Shown in pieces: positions 17,693 to 26,406 of a DNA stretch of 64,000 nt. The DNA is from Streptomyces uncialis (GTDB lineage Bacteria; Actinomycetota; Actinomycetes; Streptomycetales; Streptomycetaceae). The DNA lies in contig NZ_CP109583.1 of NCBI RefSeq assembly GCF_036250755.1, positions 1,984,001 to 2,048,000 of the forward strand, written 5' to 3'. The notes beneath the pieces were generated by a model. That model worked only from the letters and a program-made list of their open reading frames with translations. It was not told the origin of the DNA and did not search any database. Made by a program: the position numbers and the translations under genes. Numbering within the stretch: position 1 is the first letter of the stretch; each line of letters begins with the position of its first letter.

Positions 17693-18511
17693 TCACCGAA
17701 GGATGATGCTTACGCCCTGTTCCTCGAAGATCTCCAGGAGCAGGTCGAACAGCGCAACCTCGCGATCGCCGGCGGGCACACGCTCTACAAACCGTGCCCT
17801 GCTCTCGGCCGACGACTCCCAGTGCAAGGTGAACGGGGCGGTGGTGCCCCAGCCGCCGCTCAGACAGTCATCCAGGGCGGCGAGGTTCCAGCCGAAGTAT
17901 CCGCCGGGCCCGTTGATGGCCTCACCGATCGCGCAGTAGAAGGTGTCCCTGTCGACGATGTGCCGGCCGTCCAGGGTGAACACCTGGCCTGCAGGAGCGT
18001 CGGGCTTCCCTTGACGTTGGTACTCCCGGGACCACAGCGCCACCGACAGCCACGCGTGTCTGTCCTCGGGGGCAAGTTCGTGCCACATGCCGGTGCGATT
18101 CAGGTGCCCCGTGCGGATCAGGTCCCACACCTGTTCCGCTCCAGTCAGGGCGTTCTCGCACCACAGGGTCACCGTGAGGTCGACGAGGCCGGCGCCGCGG
18201 GCGGAGGGCTTGACGTCGATGACGGTGACCTCGTTGACGAAGTAGGACCCCATGGTGGCACCGTCACCGTCGAGGAGCTCGAACCAGGCGTTCCCCGCCA
18301 CAGCACGACGGCCGCCAACGTGATCGATGCCCTTCAGTAGGCCACCTTGCGGGAGGCAACCTGCGAGGTGCACTCGGCGTGCTCCCTCCTCATCCGGCAG
18401 GGGCGTGAACAACCCCTCGGCTTCGTGAGCAAAGCCCCAGAAGTCGCTGTCGTCTTCGTCCGAGGTCAGCGCGTACTTCTGCCCCTCGCCGCCTCGCCCT
18501 GATGTTCGCAT
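17693..18511 (-). CDS. Barstar-family protein with an extra N-terminal domain
   Basis: A 272-residue protein on the opposite strand to the recombinases. The C-terminal 95 residues fit the barstar (ribonuclease inhibitor) family: FTLDGRHIVDRDTFYCAIGE, GYFGWNLAALDDCLSGGWGT, PFTLHWESSAESR, then a FDLLLEIFEEQGVSIILR end. Barstar binds and blocks a secreted ribonuclease in the cytoplasm. The N-terminal 170 residues are acidic with beta-rich stretches (NAWFELLDGDGATMGSYFVN) and are not recognised. No ribonuclease partner lies nearby, so it may be an orphan immunity gene carried as cargo. The transposase IS sits directly upstream. Confidence 0.7.
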   Translation of the reverse strand: MRTSGRGGEGQKYALTSDEDDSDFWGFAHEAEGLFTPLPDEEGARRVHLAGCLPQGGLLKGIDHVGGRRAVAGNAWFELLDGDGATMGSYFVNEVTVIDVKPSARGAGLVDLTVTLWCENALTGAEQVWDLIRTGHLNRTGMWHELAPEDRHAWLSVALWSREYQRQGKPDAPAGQVFTLDGRHIVDRDTFYCAIGEAINGPGGYFGWNLAALDDCLSGGWGTTAPFTLHWESSAESRARFVERVPAGDREVALFDLLLEIFEEQGVSIILR

Positions 18512-18522
18512 CGCACCCCCAG

Positions 18523-19506
18523 TGAGGTTTTCTCAGCGATGATCATTTCCAGATTCCGTTGAGGACGAGGGCGGCTCGGGTGATGTCGCCGACCCGGCTG
18601 GGGCTGAGCGTGATGTGCTGCAAGGTGCGCCATCGCTGTTTGAGCTCGGCGACGGTGCGCTCGCCGAGGGCTCGGAGGTGTCGGATCAGGGTGTTTGTCA
18701 TGCGGGTGTCGATGTGAAGTGCGCGCTCGGAGCGGCCTTTTGGGCGGCGGACGGGAACGCGGATGCCGATGCCCGCGCCGATGTAGCCCTTGTCGGCCAG
18801 GGTCGGCAGGCCGGCGGTGGCCGCCTTGTACAGCGCGGGCAGCACGTGGATGCGGGCGGCGGTGATGTCGGGGACGCTGCCGGGCTCGACGTCGGAGACC
18901 CACAATGGGGTGCCGTCCGGGGCGGACAGGAACTGGATGTTGCCGCCGAATGCCTTGTGTTTCTGGCTGAACCACAGGTCGTTGCCGTTCTCGCGGACAC
19001 CGGCCACGCGGTCGCATTCGATGAGCGTCCCGTCCAGGACCACGTGTGTCATGCCTTCGCGTCGACAGCGGGCGAGGACCTCGTGCAGGTCCGGGGCATG
19101 CTCGGCAAGGACGTCGATGCCTTCGTGCAGGTAGCGGTAGCCGGTGGCCTGGGAGATGTTGGCGTCGCGGGCCAGGCAGTGCACGCAGCCGCGCTCGCGG
19201 AACCAGCGCAGGACCAGCACGGCCTGGCGGAACGGGCCCAGGGCCCGGCTGCCGCGCGGGGTACCGATGTGCCGTCGGTGTGCTGCGAGCAGGCGGGACA
19301 GGTAGTCCACGACGTGGCGTGGGACGTCGAGCGTGGCAACATAGGTGACCAACGTGAAGCCTCTGGTGGTTACGGACATGATCTTGTGGTGAGACCTGTC
19401 CTACCAGGGGCTTCACGTCTGTTCGGAGCCGGGGCTGTCCAGCCCAATCCACCCGGGTGTACCGATCAACCCGCTCCGCGAAGATCATTTCACTGAGAAA
19501 ACCTCA
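18523..19506 (-). mobile_element. IS5-family-like insertion sequence
   Basis: About 0.98 kb, bounded by a perfect 14-bp inverted repeat: TGAGGTTTTCTCAG at 18523-18536 and its reverse complement at 19493-19506; both copies are followed inward by a GATCATTT-like stretch. It contains one intact DDE transposase gene. I could not fix a target duplication with confidence. It is nested in the Tn554-like element, so it arrived later. Confidence 0.75.
18543..19379 (-). CDS. IS5-family-like DDE transposase
   Basis: A 278-residue transposase covering most of the IS. It has an N-terminal helix-turn-helix region (LARDANISQATGYRYLHEGI) and a DDE_Tnp_4-type catalytic domain: first Asp in HVVLDGTLIECDR, second in the LPTLADKGYIGAG region, and the final acidic residue near LGERTVAELKQRW. 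SQKHKAFGGNIQFLSAPDG is typical of these Streptomyces transposases. The frame is intact, so it may be active. Confidence 0.8.
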   Translation of the reverse strand: MSVTTRGFTLVTYVATLDVPRHVVDYLSRLLAAHRRHIGTPRGSRALGPFRQAVLVLRWFRERGCVHCLARDANISQATGYRYLHEGIDVLAEHAPDLHEVLARCRREGMTHVVLDGTLIECDRVAGVRENGNDLWFSQKHKAFGGNIQFLSAPDGTPLWVSDVEPGSVPDITAARIHVLPALYKAATAGLPTLADKGYIGAGIGIRVPVRRPKGRSERALHIDTRMTNTLIRHLRALGERTVAELKQRWRTLQHITLSPSRVGDITRAALVLNGIWK

Positions 19507-19634
19507 GTGAGAGCGCTGATCTTACCGACGCGTGGGGATCTGCCCTGCGCTCCCGGCGCCCCCCCTGACCCCATCCCATCCATCTCGGAGGCCCTTTGAC
19601 GAGTCACATACCCGCCTTCACCCATGAGAGTGAA

Positions 19635-19650
19635 GTGCAGAGAAGCACAG
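19635..19650 (+). other. Right attachment site of the Tn554-like element
   Basis: Arm GTGCAGA, then GAA, then core GCACAG, the mirror image of the left end. Directly beyond the core the PAPS-reductase frame resumes. Confidence 0.75.
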
Positions 19651-20255
19651 GCGAATATAAGATAAAGCCGATAAAGAAGCAGGTCAGGGACCTTCTCGGC
19701 TACCCCTATCCGGTACGCATCCCGAAAGGTGTTTTCGTCGAGCAGTGGGTCGGCATATCCACCGACGAATTCCACCGGGCCAAGGATGCCGACGTCCAGT
19801 ACATGCGCAACCGGCACCCCCTCATCGATATGGACTGGTCGCGCGCGGACTGCATCCGCTACCTGACCGCCCGTGGACTGGGCGCCACTCCGAAATCCAG
19901 CTGCCTGGGATGCCCCTTCCACGGAAACGCGCAGTGGCGGAACATCAGGGACGAATCCCCTGAAGAGTGGGAGGACGTGGTCGCTTTCGACGCGGCGATC
20001 CGGCAGGGCAACGCCCGGGCGAACGCCTCCGGAAATCCACTGCTGGGGCAGGCATTTCTGCACCGCTCCCGTGTCCCCCTCAGCGAGGCGCCGATCGACC
20101 ACGTCACCGCCGCCGAACGGACCGCCCGCCGGCAGGACCTCGACAGCGCCGGACCCGACGCGGACGAACTGGAGACGGGCATCGCCGACGGCTGCTCCCC
20201 CTGGGCGTGCCGGGAACCCGGATCCGAGCAGGGCGACTTCGGGCTGGCCGCGTGA
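19645..20255 (+). pseudogene. PAPS-reductase family gene, 3' part (interrupted)
   Basis: This is the C-terminal half of the gene that begins at 13622. It opens with GEYKIKPIKKQVRDLLGYPY, contains DEFHRAKDADVQYMRNRHPL and a CLGCPFHGNAQWRNI cysteine motif near the middle, and ends at TGA 20255, overlapping the methyltransferase GTG. Related enzymes reduce sulfate adducts or, in DndC-like branches, help build phosphorothioate DNA; which applies here is not clear from sequence. Without excision this half has no good start of its own (the frame extends into transposon DNA to 19596). Confidence 0.8.
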
Positions 20256-21523
20256 GCGGGCTCATCCTGGACCTGTTCGCCGGTCCGGGTGGCTGGTCGT
20301 ATCCGCTGAGCGTGTTCGGTGTGCGCGATGTCGGTCTGGAGTGGGACGAGTGGGCGTGCCGCACACGGGCAGCAGCGGGCCAGCTCACCATCCAAACGGA
20401 CGTCGCCCTTTACCCGGTCGGGCCGTTCACGGGCCGCACCAGGGGGGTGATCGCCAGCCCGCCGTGTCAGGCGTGGTCGACGGCGGGCAAGCGACTCGGT
20501 CTGCTCGACCAGCCTCTGGTCCACCAGGCTGTCGCCGACCTCGCCCAGGGCCGGGACACACGCGAACGGCTGCTGGGCGCCTGCCGGGACGAGCGGAGCC
20601 TCCTCGCAGCGGAGCCGATGCGCTACCTCCACGCCCTCAACTCGGTCGGTGAGCCGGAGTGGGTGGCGATGGAGGAGGTCCCGCACGTCCTGCCCCTGTG
20701 GAAGCAGTACGCGGCGATCCTCCGTACCCGGGGATTCTCCGCATGGACGGGAATCCTGAACGCCGCGGACTATGGGGTACCGCAGACGCGGCGCCGCGCG
20801 ATCCTCCTTGCCTCCCGCGTCCGGACCGCCGAACCGCCCCCGCCCACTCATGCCAGGACATGTGAGCCGGAGACGCTGTTCGGGCCTGGCCGCCGGCGGT
20901 GGGTGTCCATGGCCGAGGCCCTCGGCTGGGGCGCCACCGACCGGCCCGTCCCCACCGTGTGCGCGGGCGGCGGGCCCGGGGGCGGACCCGAGCCCTTTCC
21001 CTCCGGTTCCCGCAAAGCCCTCGCCGCTGCCCGTGACCGGGGCGCCTGGGCCCGGCGGAAGGCCGGTACGGGGATCCTGCTCGGGTCCCGCCTGGAAGGG
21101 GCCGAGCGGCATGGCACCCGCGAGTACCGTCCCGTCGACAGCGCAGCCCCGACCTCCGCTTCGCAGGCGCACCGCTGGTCGTGGAGCCTGCGCAGCAACA
21201 ACCAGGCCAACGCCACCGTCCGCCGCGCCGACGAGCCGGCCGGAACGCTGTTCTTCGGCCATCGCGCCAACGAATGCGTCTGGGTCGCCGAGTCCCTCCC
21301 GGACGAGACCGGCGGGGGCAGCGGAACGGTCGAGCCGATCCGGATCACCGCGGCTGAGGCCGGCGCTCTGCAGACCTTCCCGGCCGACTACCCGTGGCAG
21401 GGCACCAAGGGGCAGCAGTTCTCGCAGATCGGCAACGCCGTCCCCCCGAGGCTGGCCGCCCATCTCCTCGCCCCGCACCTCGGCAGGACCCTCAGCCCCG
21501 ACGACTTCACGCTGGCCGCCTGA
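20252..21523 (+). CDS. DNA (cytosine-5-)-methyltransferase
   Basis: A 423-residue C5-methyltransferase: motif I LILDLFAGPGGWS at the N-terminus, motif IV SPPCQAWS with catalytic Cys72, a motif VI variant EEVPHVLP (ENV in most enzymes), motif VIII QTRRRAILLAS, a variable target-recognition stretch around residues 210-330, and motif X QFSQIGNAVPPRLAAHL. All core motifs are present, so it is probably active. The GTG start overlaps the stop of the PAPS-reductase-like gene. No cognate restriction enzyme is recognisable next to it, so it may be an orphan modifier or protect the element from host restriction. Confidence 0.85.
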   Translation: MSGLILDLFAGPGGWSYPLSVFGVRDVGLEWDEWACRTRAAAGQLTIQTDVALYPVGPFTGRTRGVIASPPCQAWSTAGKRLGLLDQPLVHQAVADLAQGRDTRERLLGACRDERSLLAAEPMRYLHALNSVGEPEWVAMEEVPHVLPLWKQYAAILRTRGFSAWTGILNAADYGVPQTRRRAILLASRVRTAEPPPPTHARTCEPETLFGPGRRRWVSMAEALGWGATDRPVPTVCAGGGPGGGPEPFPSGSRKALAAARDRGAWARRKAGTGILLGSRLEGAERHGTREYRPVDSAAPTSASQAHRWSWSLRSNNQANATVRRADEPAGTLFFGHRANECVWVAESLPDETGGGSGTVEPIRITAAEAGALQTFPADYPWQGTKGQQFSQIGNAVPPRLAAHLLAPHLGRTLSPDDFTLAA

Positions 21524-22653
21524 TGCCCGACGCGAGCGACCCGCACGGAGACGGTGCCGGGCCTGCGGACCTCGTGCCGTTCCCGCCGGTGCACCACGCC
21601 GAGCAGGCCCTCCTCGGCGCCCTCCTGCTCCAGCCCCACCGGCTCAGCGGCCTCCCCCTGGCGGCGGCGGAGTTCTCCACCGCCGCGCACACCGCCCTGT
21701 TCACCGCGATGAAGGCCGTGCAACCACCGGACCCGGCTGCCCACGCGAAGGAGCCGCTGTGGCTCAACACCGTGCTGGACACGGCCCGCCGCGAGGCGCG
21801 CGGACTCACAGCCTCCTACCTCCACACCCTCATCAGCGCCTGTCCCGACCCCGCCCACACCGACGTGTACGCACGGATGATCCGTGAGGAGCACGCACAC
21901 CGCACCCTCGACCATCACGTCGCACACCTGGCCCAGCTCGCCACCGACCCCAAAGCCCCCGGGCCGGTGCCCCCCGTGCTCGCTGCGGCCGACACACTCG
22001 CCCGCTGCCTCGACGAGATCGCCGCCCGTTTCCCTCCGCACCCCGGTCCCGCTCCCCGCACCCCGCTGCCACCGGACCCGGCGCCCAGGAGCGACGACGA
22101 CGTGACGGCGGAAGAGCGGCTGCTGCTGGCCTGCGCCACCGCCCACCCCGACCGGCTCGACCGGGTGCGGTGGCTGCTGCCAGAAGACCTCACCGTCCCC
22201 CTGCACACCGCTCTCTACCGCTGCATCACCACCCTCCACCGGCGCAGCGAGCCCATCGACCCGGTGACCGTGCTGTGGGCAGCCCAGCGCCACGGCCTGC
22301 ACCGCCACCCCACCGACCCTGCCGCTGTCCTCGCCCTGCTCGCCACCCCGGCCGGCACCGTCGAGCACTGGGCCGAACGCGCCCTGGAACGGTCCCTGCT
22401 CCACCAGGCCCACACCGCCGCCGCGCGCATCCGCGCCCTCACCGCCGACCGGGCCAACAGCCCGCACCAGCTGACCACCGGCGCACGCCGGGCCCTCGCC
22501 GGCCTCCACGCGACACGCACCCGGTTCGACCGGACCGCCCACCCACAAGCACCAGCAACGGCGCCGGCCTCACGCTCCCCCGCCGCAACGCCCCGGGCCG
22601 GACCCGCACTCCGGACCACCCCGCCGGCCAGCACAGCCCGCGCAACCCGATAG
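21523..22653 (+). CDS. DnaB-helicase N-terminal-like domain protein
   Basis: A 376-residue protein with two repeats resembling the helical N-terminal domain of DnaB: HHAEQALLGALLLQPHRLSG near residue 25 and TAEERLLLACATAHPDRLDR near residue 190, each followed by LHTALY-like helices. No helicase core or Walker motif is present, so it may bind primase or host replication proteins rather than unwind DNA; this role is inferred. ATG 21523 overlaps the methyltransferase stop (TGATG). The tail is Pro/Ala-rich. Confidence 0.65.
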   Translation: MPDASDPHGDGAGPADLVPFPPVHHAEQALLGALLLQPHRLSGLPLAAAEFSTAAHTALFTAMKAVQPPDPAAHAKEPLWLNTVLDTARREARGLTASYLHTLISACPDPAHTDVYARMIREEHAHRTLDHHVAHLAQLATDPKAPGPVPPVLAAADTLARCLDEIAARFPPHPGPAPRTPLPPDPAPRSDDDVTAEERLLLACATAHPDRLDRVRWLLPEDLTVPLHTALYRCITTLHRRSEPIDPVTVLWAAQRHGLHRHPTDPAAVLALLATPAGTVEHWAERALERSLLHQAHTAAARIRALTADRANSPHQLTTGARRALAGLHATRTRFDRTAHPQAPATAPASRSPAATPRAGPALRTTPPASTARATR

Positions 22654-22679
22654 CCGCCACCGAACGGCCGAGCCCAGCC

Positions 22680-22714
22680 TGGCTTTGTCCACGACTTCGA
22701 CGTGGACAGAGCCA
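22680..22714 (+). terminator. Hairpin after the DnaB-N-like gene
   Basis: TGGCTTTGTCCAC and GTGGACAGAGCCA form a 13-bp stem with one G-T pair and a 9-base loop. It lies between the DnaB-N-like gene and the next DUF317 gene and could end the upstream transcript. Confidence 0.55.
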
Positions 22715-22781
22715 CCCAGCCCCATATGCACCGCTCCCGTCCAGGGCACCCGTTACGTACGCACCCCGTAAGGATCACCCG

Positions 22782-24150
22782 ATGCCCACCCAGCCCCGCG
22801 CGGCCCACGTCCACCTGGCGCTCCACCCCGACCACGCACCCTCGGTCACCGCCACCCTGACCGGCCCCCCGGCAGCAGCCGCCCGAGCGGTCCTCCTCTC
22901 CCACGGATTCCGGGACACCCAGGAAGGAGTGATGGTGCTGGGCCGCATCGACCGGGAGGAACCCCACTACGCGTCACGGGCAGCCGAGGATCTCACCCAC
23001 CACAACCACACGGTGACCGTCGACCCCGCACTGCAGGAGGAGATCGACACCGAGTGGACCTGGGCCAACTACCCAATGCCCTGGCTGACCCGCGACGAGG
23101 TACGCGAGGTCGGCGCCGCCGCCCAGGAGATCCACGACGACATCACCGCAGGCCGCCTCACCATCCATCTGCACGCCCACGACGGGTGGACCACCGTCGC
23201 CGTCGGCACCCACGAAGACGGCCGCCACCTCCACCTCCACGGCGAGAACCACCTCCGGCAGATCACCCGCATCCACGACACCGAGACCCAAGCCGTCGCC
23301 AAATTCCAGCGCCTGTACACCGTCGCCGTACGCCCCGGCCCCGCACCCCCCACCGACACCGAACGCGCCGTGACCGCAGCACACGGCACCAGCACCCATG
23401 CCGATGCCGGTCCCGAACGCGTCGCCCCGGATGCCCTGCCCGCCCCCACCGCCGGCCCCGGCGACCACGAAGCGCTCCTCAACGAATTCCTCGACGTCCG
23501 GGGCGAATGGGAAATACCGGACCTGGTCCGACTCCACCACCCACGCGGTCCACGAAGGCCTCACCCTGCGGGCCGAGTTCGTCCACGAATCCGACCCTCG
23601 CGACACCGCCTGGACCATCGCCGCATACGAGTCACCCGTGGGAGAGCGCCTCTGGCACGCCACGGCCACCGCCTCCACCCCCACCGACGTCGTCCGCACC
23701 CTCCTCGACAGCCTCGCCTCCGGGGACGCCTGGGGCGCCGGGCTGGACACCAAGGTCAGCGAGAAGACCCTCGCCAAGGTCACCCGCCCGTTCGCCGATA
23801 CCGGCTGGCCGCAGACATCCGACGGTCGCTGCATGAACTGGACCGCACCCGACGCAGGCGCAGCCGGGCTCCGGTTCGATGCCTTCGCCGCCCAACACGC
23901 CAATGGCCCCCTTCCCACATGGACCCTTTGGGGCGGCAACACCCCCCACCAGCCCACCTGGACCATCCACCTCTCCACACACACCCCCACCGCAATCCTG
24001 CAAGCCCTCACCTACGAACTCGCACACGGCGAAAGCACCCGCGAACTCCCAGACCCGAGCCCGCATCAGGCCATGCCTCACGCCACCGGAACACCCCTGC
24101 CGGGCCAACCGGTCGCGCCCCCGACTCCGACTGCCACACGCATACGCTGA
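22782..24150 (+). pseudogene. DUF317 domain-containing protein, one frameshift
   Basis: From ATG 22782 the frame reads MPTQPRAAHVHLALHPDHAP and continues well to EFLDVRGEWE near 23510. The natural continuation YRTWSDSTTHAVHEGLTLRA is in another frame, so one or two bases are missing at the GGGAAATACC stretch near 23512. The rest (WTIAAYESPVGERLWHATAT, TWTLWGGNTPHQPTWTIHLS) is DUF317-like, ending at 24150. The rebuilt protein would be about 455 residues. Confidence 0.55.
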
Positions 24151-24204
24151 CCCGCACCTACACCGCGTCGGGGTCAGCACCGCGCCCGGCCCGAAGGGGC
24201 CAAG

Positions 24205-24234
24205 ACGCTCGGCTGGGCAACCCCAGCCGAGCGT
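24205..24234. terminator. Strong hairpin between convergent genes
   Basis: ACGCTCGGCTGGG and CCCAGCCGAGCGT form a perfect 13-bp stem with a 4-base loop, then TTTCGTC. It separates the plus-strand DUF317 gene from a minus-strand gene and could serve both. Confidence 0.75.
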
Positions 24235-24262
24235 TTCGTCAAGTGCCTGGCAGCTGGTGCGC

Positions 24263-24598
24263 TCAGGTGATCGTGTAGGGCTTGGGGCAGCCCCTCCGGT
24301 CGTCCTCTGCGGTCTCGGCCTCGACGTGCTTCAGGGCGTGATCGCGGCCGTATCCTTCCAGCAGGATGACCGTGGTACAGATCGCGAGGGTATTGATCTG
24401 GTCCTCAAGCGCCAGCCCTTCCACCGCGCGGGTCAGCCCCACCTCACCGGTGGCGAGCCGGCGGACCGCCGCCGTCGTCGCGAACTCGGTCTCCATCGGT
24501 GCCAGGGCCGCCATAGCGTCGATCTCGCGCACCGACATGGACGGCTCGCCCAGGTTGTCGAAGAGCTCGTCGTGGTTGAGGATCAGCCAGGCCAACAC
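24263..24598 (-). CDS. Hypothetical protein, probably lacking its N-terminus
   Basis: 111 residues from GTG 24598: ILNHDELFDNLGEPSMSVRE, then EVGLTRAVEGLALEDQINTL and a DHALKHVEAETAEDDRRG end. The same frame continues upstream with good coding character (RAADLTRAYLAGNRDRVTDC, LTGLDTGRLERVLAWLIL) to an in-frame TGA near 24693, just after a likely MVDAT start. The intact protein was probably about 145 residues and has been cut by a nonsense change or small deletion. Function unknown. Confidence 0.5.
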   Translation of the reverse strand: MLAWLILNHDELFDNLGEPSMSVREIDAMAALAPMETEFATTAAVRRLATGEVGLTRAVEGLALEDQINTLAICTTVILLEGYGRDHALKHVEAETAEDDRRGCPKPYTIT

Positions 24599-24859
24599 GC
24601 GCTCCAGCCGACCGGTGTCCAGACCGGTGAGGCAGTCCGTGACTCGGTCCCGGTTTCCGGCGAGGTAGGCCCGAGTCAGATCGGCCGCCCGTCACGTCGC
24701 ATCAACCATCCACGGATCGTCTCCGATTGTCATACCGCCCGTTCTAGCGGCTTGATCGCACGGCAGCGGACTTCCTCGCCGGATTCACCACTATGGGGAG
24801 GCGGTCGCTGTTGATTCAGGCTCTTGCCGCTGTCAGTTGACCACCTGTGTTGCAACGGC

Positions 24860-25330
24860 TACTGGAATCCGCCCGTCAGCGACCGGGGCTTCGGCAGCCG
24901 CCCGGCACAGCCGGGCCTTCATGGTCACCTTCGCCGCCGCCAACCTCCTCGGCGCCCTCGCCGCCACCCTGCACCGCTGACCAACCCGCGAACCGGGAAG
25001 TCGCGGTCTGCGCGCCGAGGACCGAACGGCCCCCGCCGCCCTGGACGAGGACGGCCTCGACCGCGACCAACAGTCCCAAGTGGTGCGGCGCGAGTACCGG
25101 CGAACGCCAGGAAGAAGCCCGGGCCCATGTCCAGCGCCGTCTATTGCACCGCCCACCACCAGGCACGCGGCGGGCGAGCCCCGAGAGCACCGCCTCGAAA
25201 CCACCGCGGAGTTCACCCTCGATCCGCACGTCCTCGGAGCCACCGCTCTCGAGACGTACCTGGCCATCCGCCCCCAAGACCTGCTCCGCCGCTGTCCCGG
25301 AGACCAGCCCCGTTGTCGGGGACGGCGGGA
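24860..25330 (+). pseudogene. Degenerate hypothetical gene
   Basis: Coding-like pieces appear in more than one frame: AARHSRAFMVTFAAANLLGA followed by LAATLHR and a stop, then DQQSQVVRREYRRTP, then EFTLDPHVLGATALETYLAI and RPQDLLRR. They can be placed in one helical protein only by allowing a stop and two or more frame changes. The pieces suggest a plasmid-type hypothetical family, but I cannot name it. Confidence 0.3.
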
Positions 25331-25337
25331 GACAGCA

Positions 25338-25395
25338 GGGGTTCCCCGGTTCGCGAAACCGGGGAACCCCTGGACCCTTGAATACTCCACCGCCA
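25338..25395 (+). promoter_or_regulatory. Dispersed hairpin/promoter element, copy B
   Basis: The longest stem of the three copies: GGGGTTCCCCGGTT at 25338-25351 pairs perfectly with AACCGGGGAACCCC at 25357-25370. The flank GGACCCTTGAATACTCCA and CCGCCAC matches copy A. No good gene follows on the plus strand, so this copy may be orphaned or act as a terminator. Confidence 0.5.
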
Positions 25396-25469
25396 CGTCC
25401 TGTCCACCTCTTCCGAGGGGAACACCAGCGACGACAACCACAGCCCGCCGCAAGCACACAGGACGAGCC

Positions 25470-26365
25470 CTACGCCCCGACGTACGCCAGACGGAACAGG
25501 TCCACAGCCCGCTCCAGATCACGCTCGGACCGGAGCTGGACCTCCAGGTCACCGGTTCCGTGGTGGCCGAGCCCGGTCACGTCCCGGGTGAACCCGGGCA
25601 CGAGGTGCACCTCCTTCGGGTGAAGCCTCACGTAGGCAAGGACCTTGGCCTGCTGCGGATGCGGAACACAGACGACGTTCCGCATCCGCCGGTAGGCCGT
25701 GTACTGCTTGCGCCGCACCGCCGTGACATCGGCACCCAGCCCGAGCAGCACCTCACCCAGAGCCGCCGACAGATCCGCCATCACCCTCTCCGACACCCTG
25801 CGGCGAGGCGACACCCCGGCCGGAAACCCGCACCCCGGCGACCCCGGGGCGCTCCCGTGTGCCCGGATACCGAGGCTACGGTCTCCAGCGCGATGTGGTC
25901 GCAGCCGTAGAACCGGTAACGGACCAGATCGATGCCACGCCGGTGCTCGCGTACGGCGTGGATGTCGTAGCGGGTGAAGTCCCCGGCGACGCAGATCACC
26001 CGGGGCGCGCTCCACAGGGTCTGCCCGGCCGCCTCGGCGCCGAGCCGGTCGCGGACCAGGCGCTGGAACTCGTCGCGGTGGTCCATCAGCCAGGCCAGAT
26101 AGAACAGGCCCTGGTGAATCACCCCCGCGTCAGTGGCCCGCTTGTACTCCACAATCACCGGCGCGCCGTTCTCATCCAGGCCCAGTGAATCGATCCGCCC
26201 ACCATGAACGGGCCCGGTGCTGTACTCACTCGCCAGGAACCGCACCCCAAGCATGGCCTCCATATGCGCCTCGATCAGGCCCTGGACATCCGCCTCGACC
26301 TCCGCCAGACGCGGAAAGACCTCCCGGACGCCATGCCGCACGCTGAACAGCCTCAGCCTGGCCAC
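25470..26365 (-). pseudogene. NucS-like nuclease domain plus DUF5655-like domain, one frameshift
   Basis: From GTG 26365 the minus strand reads MARLRLFSVRHGVREVF (GTG as Met), then YSTGPVHGGRIDSLGLDENG and PVIVEYKRATDAGVI, a D-(13)-ExK pattern of the PD-(D/E)XK fold as in NucS/DUF91 proteins. After ETVASVSGHTG near 25850 the frame must change to reach VSERVMADLSAALGEVLLGL and KQYTAYRRMRNVVCVPHPQQ, a DUF5655-like C-terminal domain ending at 25470. Such proteins may be DNA-end nucleases or defence factors; as given, the gene is broken in a G/C-rich run. Confidence 0.55.
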
Positions 26366-26406
26366 CCCCTCTTTCTCGGCTCCGCCACATGCAACGCCCG
26401 CCGCAG

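Larger units (their letters stand above)
13941..19650 (+). mobile_element. Tn554-like transposon with two tyrosine recombinases and a barstar-family gene
   Basis: The element splits a PAPS-reductase-family gene. GCACAG occurs at both junctions (13941-13946 and 19645-19650), so the insert is 5704 bases. Inside, 3 bases from each core copy, lie inverted 7-mers: TCTGCAC at 13950 and GTGCAGA at 19635. Joined in a circle they give a symmetric recombinase site: 7-bp arms around a 12-base centre holding the core. Two overlapping tyrosine recombinase genes in tandem with no long terminal inverted repeats match the Tn554 group, whose third gene (tnpC) is missing here. Cargo is a barstar-family gene, with an IS5-like copy nested in the right part. 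Confidence 0.85.

Noticed and set aside
18523..19506. Exact target duplication of the IS5-like element
   Set aside because: AGTGA occurs at both borders but overlaps the inverted repeat, so the true duplication is ambiguous.
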